Part shown: positions 18,602 through 26,239 of the stretch, in pieces | Layout: the number at the start of each line of letters is the position of its first letter | Numbering within the stretch: position 1 is the stretch's first letter | From: Candidatus Azobacteroides sp. | GTDB taxonomy: Bacteria; Bacteroidota; Bacteroidia; Bacteroidales; WRGA01 | Direction of reading: 5' to 3' | NCBI GenBank assembly: GCA_009787405.1 | Contig: WRGA01000116.1 | Span: forward strand, 1-55,258 | DNA: 55,258 nt | Made by a program: the position numbers and the translations under genes | Notes under the pieces: generated by a model | Seen by the model: the letters and a program-made list of their open reading frames with translations, nothing else | Databases searched by the model: none | What the model was told of the DNA's origin: nothing

Positions 18602-18609
18602 TACTTTTG
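18602..18609 (+). promoter_or_regulatory. Promoter of the riboswitch-btuBG transcript, -7 box TACTTTTG
   Basis: Match to TAnnTTTG, 6 nt before the first base of the riboswitch P1 stem. A TCTG lies about 20 nt upstream, in the position of the -33 TTTG. The gap upstream (18355-18600) is AT-rich with no gene seen. Confidence 0.65.
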
Positions 18610-18615
18610 CCTTTG

Positions 18616-18873
18616 ATTTGGTTCCGCTTTCTTTTTCAAGAAACGGATGAAAAGGGAATCCGGTGAAAATCCGGAACAGTCCCGCTGCTGTAAGCTCTTT
18701 CAAATTGTTTGATGCAATTCTTTTGCCACTGACTTTAAAGTTAAGAGTGAAGAGTTAAGAATTAAGAGTTAAAAGTTCCTTGTCGAGCTTCTAACTCTTA
18801 ATTCTTAACTCTTCACTCTTAACTTTGGACGGGAAGGCGCATCAAGCTGAGTAAGTCAGAAGACCTGCCAAAT
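18616..18873 (+). promoter_or_regulatory. Cobalamin riboswitch
   Basis: The conserved core is present in order: ATTTGG of P1 (18616-18621), GAAAAGGGAA, CCGGTGAAAATCCGG, ACAGTCCCGCTGCTGTAA, GCCACTG (18725-18731), GGGAAGG (18831), GTCAGAAGACCTGCC, and CCAAAT closing P1 (18868-18873). It binds adenosylcobalamin or related corrinoids and normally represses the downstream uptake genes. Between GCCACTG and GGGAAGG, a position that is variable in the class, it carries a 90-nt hairpin made of genomic heptamer repeats. The expression platform lies between 18874 and the btuB start and is not clear. Confidence 0.93.
18737..18826. repeat. Perfect 35-bp hairpin of heptamer repeats inside the riboswitch
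   Basis: 18737-18771 is the exact reverse complement of 18792-18826, with a 20-nt loop. Both arms are strings of AGTTAAG/AATTAAG-type units as found at 5961, 11304 and 11883. It replaces a variable peripheral arm of the cobalamin riboswitch. Confidence 0.95.
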
Positions 18874-19039
18874 GTTGTTTTTTTAAAGCTTTCGAGGAAT
18901 AAAGCTTGAAGTTTGTATGGCACAATTTGGTGTTTTATTTCTTCAAAAATTTTCCGTCGGCTGTTTGGTTTAATCAAATGTGGTTGAACGGTCGGGTATG
19001 TTTTGCCCGGCGGTCAACCGGCAATTCAATGGAACCGAT

Positions 19040-21037
19040 ATGTTGCGAATGTTCTTGTGTGCCGTTTTGTTGTGCCGTGGGTTGATGCTCTGCGGACAAT
19101 TGTCCGATTCTGCCCGTATTCATAAGATCGATGAAATTTCGGTCACGGAGCGGAAGGCGGATAAAAACATGCGTTCAGGAATGCCGGTACAAAGTTTGGA
19201 GCATGAAACGTTAAAAGATATGAATGTGTTGCAATTGTCTGATGCCGTGAAACATTTTGCCGGCGTTGTCGTGAAAGATTTCGGCGGAGTGGGAGGAATG
19301 AAAACCGTTTCCGTCCGCGGAATGGGAGCGGCGCACACAGCCGTGGGATACGACGGAATATTGGTGAGCGACGTGCAATCGGGAACTGTCGATATCGGTC
19401 GTTTTTCTTTGGACAATGTGAAGCTGATTACGTTGAATAACGGGCAAAGTGAAGATATTTTTCAACCGGCCCGGTTATTTTCTTCGGCAAGCGTGCTAAA
19501 CATACAACATCTTGATCCGGAATTTGTCGGAAATCGTCCTTTTTCGGCCGGAGTCATATTAAAAACCGGGTCTTTTGATTTTTGGAATCCGTCTTTGTGC
19601 TTGAATTATAAGCTGAACGACATGATTTCAATGTCGTTTTCGGGAGAATATTTACAAACGGACGGCGATTATCCTTTTCGTTCCGACTTCGAAGGGAAAG
19701 ATTCGCTGTATTATCGTCAAAATTCGGATGTTCGTTCTTTCCGTGTCGAACCTGCCATATATGCAGATTTCCGGGAAAAAGGAAAAATGTATGCCAAAGC
19801 ATATTATTTTCAGTCGGAGAGAGGATTACCCGGCGCAATCATCCCTTATTTGTATGTGTCGCATCAACGACTTTGGGATAAAAATTTGTTTATTCAGACA
19901 CAATATAAAAATGATTTTTCCCCACGGTTATCATTTCAATTTAATGGAAAATATTTTTGGTCTTATCAACATTATTTTAATCCTGATTTTCCTGTCGCGA
20001 AAATAGCGGAAGACGGGAACACTTATTATCAGCAGGAGTATTATTGCTCTGCGGCCGCTTTATATAAAGTTTTTCCCGGATTGAGTTTTTCTTTGTCGAC
20101 CGATGGTTTTATTAATCAATTAAATACGGATACCGTCGGATTCGTTTGTCCGACCCGTTATTCTTGGCTGACCTCTTTGGCCGGAAAATATGTTACGGAT
20201 AGATTTACGGTTACGGGAAGTTTATCGGCTTCGGCGGTGAATGATGAGGTGAAAGTCGGTGTTGCGGGCGACGATTACCGGAAAATAACACCGGCTTTGA
20301 GTTTTTCGATTAAACCGTTTGCCGAAGAAAAATTCAGAATGCGAGCGTTTTATAAAGAAATATTCCGGATGCCGACGTTCAATGATGTGTATTATACGCA
20401 GGTCGGAAACAGGAATATCAAACCTGAATCTACGACGCAATATAATCTCGGATTGACGTGGGTAAAATCTTTCGGCGGATTATTTTCCGATTTGAATATT
20501 TCTGTCGACGGATATTATAACCGGGTGAAAAATAAAATTGTCGCTTATCCGGTCGGCGATTTGTTTTTTTGGCGGATTCTCAACCGGGGATTAGTCGACA
20601 TCAAAGGCATGGACGTGACGGTGGAAAGCAAATTAGTTTTCAATAGTCGATTAGCGATGGATGTATCGGCAAACTATACGTATCAGAAGGTATTGGATAA
20701 AACAGACCCGAATGGCAAAACGTATAACAACGGACTGCCTTATACTCCCGAACATTCCGGTGCGGCTTCGGCAAGGATTGTTTTCCCTTGGTTTGTTTTG
20801 GGGTATAATTTGTTGTTTTCCGGCGAACGATATTCCGGTGATCAAAATGCAAAAGAAAATTTAATGCCCGGTTATGTTGATCAAAGTATATCGGTACGGA
20901 AAGATTTTATCTTTCATGATATCCATGCTTTTTTACAGCTTGAAGTTCTGAATGTCGGAAATGTCCGGTACAGCGTGGTCAATGCTTATCCGATGCAGGG
21001 CCGATCCTTTCGTGTTGCAGTTTCCGGAAAATTTTAA
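19040..21037 (+). CDS. btuB: TonB-dependent outer-membrane receptor, probable corrinoid transporter
   Basis: A 22-strand-type outer-membrane barrel with an N-terminal plug, about 665 residues from the preferred start. Signal peptide MLRMFLCAVLLCRGLMLCG, then a TonB-box-like stretch (HKIDEISVTERK), plug motifs DAVKHFAGVVVKDFGG and GMKTVSVRGMGAAHTAVGYDG, and a C-terminal strand ending in Phe (SFRVAVSGKF). The frame is open back to ATG 18980, but ATG 19040 puts the signal peptide at the N-terminus. No carboxypeptidase-like extension, so it is not SusC type. The cobalamin riboswitch upstream and btuG 21 nt downstream point to B12 or cobamide import. Confidence 0.9.
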   Translation: MLRMFLCAVLLCRGLMLCGQLSDSARIHKIDEISVTERKADKNMRSGMPVQSLEHETLKDMNVLQLSDAVKHFAGVVVKDFGGVGGMKTVSVRGMGAAHTAVGYDGILVSDVQSGTVDIGRFSLDNVKLITLNNGQSEDIFQPARLFSSASVLNIQHLDPEFVGNRPFSAGVILKTGSFDFWNPSLCLNYKLNDMISMSFSGEYLQTDGDYPFRSDFEGKDSLYYRQNSDVRSFRVEPAIYADFREKGKMYAKAYYFQSERGLPGAIIPYLYVSHQRLWDKNLFIQTQYKNDFSPRLSFQFNGKYFWSYQHYFNPDFPVAKIAEDGNTYYQQEYYCSAAALYKVFPGLSFSLSTDGFINQLNTDTVGFVCPTRYSWLTSLAGKYVTDRFTVTGSLSASAVNDEVKVGVAGDDYRKITPALSFSIKPFAEEKFRMRAFYKEIFRMPTFNDVYYTQVGNRNIKPESTTQYNLGLTWVKSFGGLFSDLNISVDGYYNRVKNKIVAYPVGDLFFWRILNRGLVDIKGMDVTVESKLVFNSRLAMDVSANYTYQKVLDKTDPNGKTYNNGLPYTPEHSGAASARIVFPWFVLGYNLLFSGERYSGDQNAKENLMPGYVDQSISVRKDFIFHDIHAFLQLEVLNVGNVRYSVVNAYPMQGRSFRVAVSGKF

Positions 21038-21058
21038 TTCAAATAAATTCAATACATT

Positions 21059-22144
21059 ATGAAACTTAAAGGATGTTATTTTTATCTGATTCTCACGGCG
21101 TTTTTTATGGCGGGTTGTAGTGATGACAATGATGTAAATGTCGAAACCATCGATTTGCCCGGTTTTTATGTTTGTAGCGAGGGCGTAATGGGTCAGTTAA
21201 ATTCAAGTTCATTGTCTTTCTATTCGTTTGCGGACAATGATTTATTTTTCGATTGTTTTTCCCGGATCAATAAGAGTCCGGTCGGAGATACCCCCAATCA
21301 ATTGGCCCGATACGGCAATAAAATGTATTGTGTTGTCACCGGATCGGGAGTGATTCACGTGTTTGACGCCCGTACCGGAAAATCGGTGAAGCAGATTGAC
21401 ATGAAAACGGGAAGCGGAGCAAGCAAATATCCTCGTGCCATTGCTTTTTATGAAGGCAAAGCGTATGTTTGTTCGTTCGACAATACCGTTTGTCGTATCG
21501 ATACCGTGACGTTGGCCGTTGACGCGACATTGAATGTCGGAAATAATCCGGATGGAATTTGTGTCGCAAACAAGAAACTGTATGTTTCCAATTCCGGGCC
21601 GTATACTGCTTATGACAATACGGTTTCGGTGATTGATCCGGATACGTTTACCGAAATAAAAAAGATCACGGTGACTGTGAATCCGGGAAAAATGATGGCC
21701 GATCAATACGGAGATGTCTATCTGATTTCGAAAGGAGATTATGTGAATGTGTTGCAATCCTGCTTTCAACGGATTAATTCGGATACGGATCAATTGGTAT
21801 ATACGTCAGATTTCAGCGCTTCTAATTTTACGATTGATGATAATTCAGCTTACATTTATTCGTATGATTATGATAATTCAGGAAATGTTGTTAATCAAAA
21901 AATATTGGTTTATAATGTAAAAGACGAAAAAATAGAAACAGAAAATTTTATTACAGACGGAACTACGGTTAATATTCCATATGCGATTTCTGTTCATCCT
22001 CAAACTAAAGATATTTTTATTGCCGATGTAACAAACTATACCGCAAAAGCCGATATTTTGCAATTCGGTTCCGACGGCAAATTGAAAAATAAAATTACGG
22101 ATGTGGGAATCAATCCCAATTCTATAGTGTTTGTGGAAAAGTAA
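21059..22144 (+). CDS. btuG: Surface lipoprotein beta-propeller, BtuG-like
   Basis: A 361-residue lipoprotein with lipobox MAGC (Cys20) followed by Ser-Asp-Asp-Asn-Asp, an acidic run that acts as a surface-export signal in Bacteroidota. The rest is a YncE/DUF5074-type beta-propeller with repeating blades (GKMYCVVTGSGVIHVFDART, GKAYVCSFDNTVCRIDT, KKLYVSNSGP, NTVSVIDPDTFTEIKKI). BtuG proteins bind B12 tightly and cap BtuB at the cell surface; position after btuB and the riboswitch supports that role. The propeller fold alone would not prove it. Strong terminator follows. Confidence 0.82.
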   Translation: MKLKGCYFYLILTAFFMAGCSDDNDVNVETIDLPGFYVCSEGVMGQLNSSSLSFYSFADNDLFFDCFSRINKSPVGDTPNQLARYGNKMYCVVTGSGVIHVFDARTGKSVKQIDMKTGSGASKYPRAIAFYEGKAYVCSFDNTVCRIDTVTLAVDATLNVGNNPDGICVANKKLYVSNSGPYTAYDNTVSVIDPDTFTEIKKITVTVNPGKMMADQYGDVYLISKGDYVNVLQSCFQRINSDTDQLVYTSDFSASNFTIDDNSAYIYSYDYDNSGNVVNQKILVYNVKDEKIETENFITDGTTVNIPYAISVHPQTKDIFIADVTNYTAKADILQFGSDGKLKNKITDVGINPNSIVFVEK

Positions 22145-22160
22145 AAACAATTATTGAATG

Positions 22161-22227
22161 AAAGCTGCTTAAAAGTTTCGGTTTTATAAAAGCAAAATCG
22201 GGTTCTTGACTTTTAGGCGGCTTTTTT
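22161..22227 (+). terminator. Terminator of btuBG
   Basis: AAAGCTGCTTAAAAGT (22161-22176) pairs with ACTTTTAGGCGGCTTT (22209-22224) over 16 positions with two G-U pairs, followed by a T-run. The loop is 32 nt. Confidence 0.75.
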
Positions 22228-22279
22228 GTTTTTGATGAGTTTTTTGTCAGAAAATGTTTGGATTTTTCAAAATGAAATG

Positions 22280-22338
22280 CCTCGTAGGGACAAAATATTT
22301 TATTTTTAATATTCCTATTTATATTGCGTCTCTACAGG
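22280..22338. repeat. Imperfect palindromic repeat (GTAGGGAC...GTCTCTAC)
   Basis: CCTCGTAGGGAC at 22280 is mirrored by GTCTCTACAGG ending at 22338, with an AT-rich centre. The rest of the 1.27-kb gap 22145-23411 holds the elements listed below and no intact gene. Confidence 0.55.
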
Positions 22339-22554
22339 ACTTTAGATGGAGGCGGCGATCTTTTCTTTCTGCTAATATTTTATCTCTGACAGGACATGTA
22401 TAATCCACCACCCCTTTACCTTATTTCATTAGGGAATGAAATATTATTGCGTTTTTTTTTAATCTCTCTCTATTTTTTGCATATACTTCGTCGCTGACTA
22501 TTAACTGATATGAGGCGGGAAGTCAGAGTATTTCGCTATCTTTACGCATCGTTG

Positions 22555-22675
22555 TAATTTTGTAATGCAACAGCAAGATTTCAACTTCGGGGACGATTTT
22601 ATCCGGTCATCCTATTCGGCATTGTTAAATAGATATAGACAATCCTTATTTTTTATGGTTCCCTTAGTAGCCCGG
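22555..22675 (+). pseudogene. Possible promoter and 5' end of a gene cut by a repeat element
   Basis: A -7-type box TAATTTTG (22555-22562) is followed by an ATG at 22565 opening a 36-codon frame (MQQQDFNFGDDF...) that reads into the inverted-repeat element and stops at 22675. The first 20 codons look coding and the rest is repeat. It may be the start of a gene interrupted by the element, or a chance frame. Confidence 0.25.
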
Positions 22676-22833
22676 TAATACATCCGGTTTCTGCCCTTAT
22701 TTGTTTATTTCGGAAGATTTTATCGACATTCTATTAAAATAGAAGGAAATAAGGGTGGGATTGGTTAACATTGCATCGGCTACTAAGGGGCCTTTTAGTG
22801 AATGAGATTTCCATTTTAAATCTATATAAAATT
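22625..22833 (+). repeat. Nested inverted-repeat element, complete copy
   Basis: Outer 12-bp perfect inverted repeat CCCTTAGTAGCC (22661-22672) and GGCTACTAAGGG (22778-22789). Inner 9-bp pair CCCTTATTT (22694-22702) and AAATAAGGG (22747-22755). Flanks AGATATAGACAATCC and TTTAAATCTATATAAAATT recur with the other copies at 38091-38250 and 54911-55053, both inverted. No ORF; resembles a MITE or structured intergenic repeat. Confidence 0.8.
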
Positions 22834-23017
22834 AACGATACTAATATTGTATAGATACAAATTAAAGGTAGTGTCATAAATTAGCTGATAGTTTATTATA
22901 AAACGCCGGCTATCATAGTGTTTATCTCTCAAATCAGTCAATTCATGACATTCCCCGATATTTTAAAAAAGATCTTTTTGTAGAAATCGGACTGCAAGTC
23001 CTTTTGAATAAATAAGC

Positions 23018-23094
23018 AGACGGACAACATGTCCGCTGCGACGAAAATCCGTGAAATCTGTGAATTGAAAATCGACGGAGTCAAATCCGTGCGA
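23018..23094. repeat. Composite repeat: CGGACAACATGTCCG palindrome plus 51-bp repeat copy B
   Basis: 23021-23035 is a palindrome (CGGACA-ACA-TGTCCG) shared with 8511-8586 and 55064-55112. 23044-23094 is the inverted partner of 5908-5958. Confidence 0.75.
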
Positions 23095-23253
23095 ACAAGA
23101 GAGGTAACTTTCCGATACTCAAAATAAGTAATGCCTTAAATAAAAGCAATTTACAACTTCAAAAACCGAACAGAATAATTATCCCATAAATAAAAACTTT
23201 AAAATTAAAAGTTTTTATTTTTAAAATCTCTTGCAAGTTAATTTCTTTTATTT

Positions 23254-23261
23254 TATATTTG
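23254..23261 (+). promoter_or_regulatory. Promoter of the 23.4-26.0 kb cassette, -7 box TATATTTG
   Basis: Exact TAnnTTTG with CTTG at 23230-23233, 20 nt upstream, in the -33 position. The transcript would start near 23266 and carry a 146-nt leader. Confidence 0.65.
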
Positions 23262-23285
23262 TCGCAAGTTATTAATTACAAAAAT

Positions 23286-23355
23286 ATGAAATACATTTTC
23301 TTCATATCTCCACGTGACTGGGTTTAGCTCCTACTCCAGAAAGAAAGGCGTGGAG
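23286..23355 (+). promoter_or_regulatory. Structured leader with a 13-codon ORF
   Basis: An ATG-started 13-residue frame (23286-23327, ending Arg-Asp-Trp-Val) overlaps a hairpin: CTCCACG (23308-23314) pairs with CGTGGAG (23349-23355), with an inner CTGG/CCAG pair. The layout could allow coupling between leader translation and structure, but this is inference; a short chance ORF is as likely. Confidence 0.3.
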
Positions 23356-23411
23356 GGGGAAACGTTATTGAGGTTATAAGTAAATCTATAATTTTAAATG
23401 TTTTATTTATC

Positions 23412-23825
23412 ATGAGAAAGTTTATTTTATTGGTATTGTTACTTGTTACCATTGGGTGCAGTGAAAGTAAAGAGTCGAATGTAATTGAAGTTGAAACGTT
23501 TCTAAATAAATTGAAATCAGTTCCATCAGTTAATGTACCTAAGGAAAGTCTTCCCGAATGGATCATAGTTAAGATAAATGAAATTGAAGTCATACATAGT
23601 AAAGATATTTCTATTGTTAAGATTAGAATTTTCAAAGGGGAATGGAACAAACAGACGGTTTATTTTATAATAGATTCACTCAATTCATGTTTGCTTTGTG
23701 AGATCTACGATGAAGACGGGAAAAAGTTAGCTTTTTCGGTCAATGACAGTGAAGTGTCTGGTAATTTCATGACGGAAAGTCAGAACTGGGAAAAAATCTA
23801 TGAATTTGGAGAAGGAGTAATTTAA
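23412..23825 (+). CDS. Small lipoprotein of unknown function
   Basis: A 137-residue protein with a lipoprotein signal peptide, MRKFILLVLLLVTIGC, lipobox Cys16 followed by Ser-Glu-Ser. The mature part is mixed alpha/beta with a run of beta-strand-like stretches (WIIVKINEIEVIHS, SIVKIRIFKGEWNKQTVYFI) and a CLLC pair at about 98-101. It is not recognised. First gene of an AT-rich cassette, 14 nt before the next gene, under the promoter at 23254. The base composition is clearly lower in GC than the housekeeping neighbours, suggesting transfer. It may act with the two exported proteins that follow. Confidence 0.75.
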   Translation: MRKFILLVLLLVTIGCSESKESNVIEVETFLNKLKSVPSVNVPKESLPEWIIVKINEIEVIHSKDISIVKIRIFKGEWNKQTVYFIIDSLNSCLLCEIYDEDGKKLAFSVNDSEVSGNFMTESQNWEKIYEFGEGVI

Positions 23826-23839
23826 AAGAATAATTTATC

Positions 23840-24595
23840 ATGTCTAAAAATATTTTATTTATGAAATGTATATATTGTCTTATTAGTATTATGTTTATGA
23901 ATGGGTTATCTGTTCATGCTCAGATGAAAACAAAAGATATATATGAATATCCCGTCAAACCAGGGACAAAAGAATGGGGGCAATTTGAAACGATTGAAAA
24001 ACGCATTGCAGCTTTACAAATACCCGATGCTGTTTTAGCAAATATTTCTACTGAAGGTTTGTTAGAAACGTGTCTTGAATTTCCATACTTAACAGACATA
24101 CTTTTTTGTGATAATTATCAGCAAGGTTTTGAAGCATTAATGGCTGAATTCAATGGATTTCAAGAACTCATTAAACGTCATGATTTGACAAATGTGCTAT
24201 TGGAGAAATACCAAAATTTAAGTGTGGATATAAATAATATTCTGTTACAAAAAGAAGTAGAACAGGGTAAATTTACCTTTCGCCATTTTGTTTTAGAATT
24301 TGTTTTAACTCAAGATGTTGTTTTAAAAAATTTAAATTCTGAACAAGATAAACAATTATTTTTATTAAGTTTTGAGTATAATAGAATTAAAAAGAATTAT
24401 TCATATATTTTTAGTAATCTGAATGACTTACCTACAAATTTGCTCTATGCAAAGAAAGTAATGAGTGATCCTAATTTTAAATTTGAAAACACCGAGCTAA
24501 AGAAGACATTGTTGGATTTTATACAAGCACCTACATCTGTTGATCAACGAATATTTGATTTTATTGAAAATTATATTAGTATTGAATATAAATAA
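23840..24595 (+). CDS. Exported alpha-helical protein of unknown function
   Basis: A 251-residue protein with a signal peptide (cleavage likely after VHAQ, residue 28) and an almost wholly helical mature domain. The segment RIAALQIPDAVLANISTEGLLETCLEFPY (in parts, about 53-80), then DNYQQGFEALMAEFNGFQEL and LLEKYQNL, matches a pattern I recall from uncharacterised Bacteroidales exported proteins often next to T9SS-sorted ones. That recollection needs a search. No catalytic motif visible. ATG 23840 is used; ATG 23861 would also leave a signal peptide. AT-rich; the next gene starts 9 nt after its stop, so the three are one operon. Confidence 0.75.
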   Translation: MSKNILFMKCIYCLISIMFMNGLSVHAQMKTKDIYEYPVKPGTKEWGQFETIEKRIAALQIPDAVLANISTEGLLETCLEFPYLTDILFCDNYQQGFEALMAEFNGFQELIKRHDLTNVLLEKYQNLSVDINNILLQKEVEQGKFTFRHFVLEFVLTQDVVLKNLNSEQDKQLFLLSFEYNRIKKNYSYIFSNLNDLPTNLLYAKKVMSDPNFKFENTELKKTLLDFIQAPTSVDQRIFDFIENYISIEYK

Positions 24596-24604
24596 ATTTA
24601 CTTT

Positions 24605-25987
24605 ATGAAACGAATTATAATAATCCTAAATATTGTATTGTGTAGTCTTAACATGGGTTTTGCCCAGACATATTCGCTTGTCACAAATGTGAAAACTCCT
24701 AATAATTCTGTAGTTCAAGATACCTATATTCTTACAAGTACAGATATTTCTTATACTTCGGCCCAATTGTCGGCACTGGCCAACGATTTGCAGGTGAATT
24801 ATAATGGAGCTGAACTTATTGATGCGCCTTCTTATAAATACAATTGTCACGCTTATGCATGGCATGTTTCGGAAGGAGGTGATAAAGTGTGGATAGGGTT
24901 AAATACAGTTACATCCGAAGACATTTATTGGACAGATGGAAGTTACATGGAAGTTTCTGAAAATATTGCTACAAAAGTATCGTATCATCAAAACGGAAAT
25001 CATTCCGCTATTAGGTTAAATAGTACTTGGTACCAATCTAAGTGGGGAGCAAGTGCATTGGTTAAGCATCACCCAAATGATGTACCTTCTATATATCAAC
25101 CGTCAATGGCAAAGAAGTATTACATACGACAAACTCTAACGCCCACCCTCTCCGGTTCCGCCACCTTGTGTCTCAATTCATCTGCTACCTATACCATCAA
25201 TAATTTTCCGACAAACGCGACCGTAACATGGAGTCAGAGTTCCAATTTACAGCAGGTAAGCGGTTCCGGAGCTTCCAAAGTTTACAAGGGAATTGCCAAT
25301 GGTGCCGGGTGGATACAGGCTACTGTTAACGGAACGGTTTTAAAACAAGATATATGGGTTGGAGTGCCTCCCACAAATATACCGGTCAGAATAATAGGAA
25401 AGAACTCCGACTATATATCCTCCGGTATGCTATTAGTTTGTCCCGGAGAACTCATCACTTTGATCCCTCAATTTCCCCAATCTGCCGGTTCAATCTTAGA
25501 GGTTGAATCTCAGGCAACCAACTGTAACCTACTTGCAGCATCATCAAGTATGGTCAAGTTTACCGCGCCAAGCGTTGCCAAAAAATCATTTTCGATTCGT
25601 TATCGCTACAGGAATGAATGCGGGTGGAGCGCATGGGATCAAATAACGGGAAATACGATGAATTGTGCCGGAGGGGAAGAGCCGTTCAGTGCGTTGCTTC
25701 CTATAATTCTTATCCCCAACCCCGCTTTCGATCAAGTATCCATCGAGATAAATGACAATACCGACAGCCGGTCGGATACAATGTCCGGAGAATTAAGTCG
25801 GGCGGGTATCGTAGAACCGGCCTATACCGTTACGATCGTTGACGCATCCGGAATACCGGTTTATACCGGGAAAAAGAAGGGAAAGACGTTCGATCTGTCT
25901 GTCTCATCGCTTCGTAACGGCTTTTACTATGTGATTGTTTCCGACGGAGTAAACACTTACCGGGAAAAATTGATGATCAACCATTAA
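24605..25987 (+). CDS. Secreted papain-like domain protein with T9SS type A sorting tail
   Basis: A 460-residue exported protein. Signal peptide 1-20 (cut after MGFAQ). An N-terminal module (about 22-175) has YNCHAYAWHVSEGG with Cys81 and later GNHSAIRL with His133 and YQSKWG, the Cys...His order of papain-like (NlpC/P60- or DUF7689-like) folds; activity is unproven. Then an Ig/PKD-like domain (SGSATLCLNSSATYTI, 184-260), a second beta domain, and a C-terminal Por-secretion tail (IPNPAFDQVSIEI, then VTIVDASGIPVYTG and LRNGFYYVIVSDG). It would be exported by Sec and cross the outer membrane by type IX secretion. The first half is AT-rich like its upstream partners, while from about 25140 the DNA is GC-richer, so the gene looks chimeric. 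Confidence 0.78.
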   Translation: MKRIIIILNIVLCSLNMGFAQTYSLVTNVKTPNNSVVQDTYILTSTDISYTSAQLSALANDLQVNYNGAELIDAPSYKYNCHAYAWHVSEGGDKVWIGLNTVTSEDIYWTDGSYMEVSENIATKVSYHQNGNHSAIRLNSTWYQSKWGASALVKHHPNDVPSIYQPSMAKKYYIRQTLTPTLSGSATLCLNSSATYTINNFPTNATVTWSQSSNLQQVSGSGASKVYKGIANGAGWIQATVNGTVLKQDIWVGVPPTNIPVRIIGKNSDYISSGMLLVCPGELITLIPQFPQSAGSILEVESQATNCNLLAASSSMVKFTAPSVAKKSFSIRYRYRNECGWSAWDQITGNTMNCAGGEEPFSALLPIILIPNPAFDQVSIEINDNTDSRSDTMSGELSRAGIVEPAYTVTIVDASGIPVYTGKKKGKTFDLSVSSLRNGFYYVIVSDGVNTYREKLMINH

Positions 25988-26004
25988 ACCGTTCACGCTC
26001 AATA

Positions 26005-26034
26005 AAAAGCCAAGCTTTAAAACTTGGCTTTTTT
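26005..26034 (+). terminator. Terminator of the papain-like protein operon
   Basis: AAAAGCCAAG and CTTGGCTTTT form a perfect 10-bp stem with an 8-nt loop and a following T-run, 18 nt after the stop. Confidence 0.85.
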
Positions 26035-26206
26035 CAGATTCGCTTGTTCGCGCCGACTCTGATCAGTCAAAATAAATATCGGATTCGGTGCGTAGTGAAT
26101 AAGGAATAGTGCACAGTTTACAAAACCATACGAGCGAGAGGGAAGCTGAGCAATAAAGAGTTGAGGGAAATATTCTGGTAGAGTAAATTATTCTAAAAAA
26201 ATCTAT

Positions 26207-26214
26207 TAATTTTG
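26207..26214 (+). promoter_or_regulatory. thrS promoter, -7 box TAATTTTG
   Basis: Exact TAnnTTTG match 25 nt upstream of the thrS ATG. The -33 region is AT-rich without a clean TTTG. The leader would be about 20 nt, too short for a T-box or attenuator. Confidence 0.55.
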
Positions 26215-26239
26215 CACTTCAATTTGCAAAAGAGTCGAT

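Noticed and set aside
18980-19039. Longer N-terminus for the btuB frame
   Set aside because: The 20 extra residues would put the signal peptide internally. ATG 19040 gives a normal signal peptide, and 18980 is within the possible riboswitch expression region.
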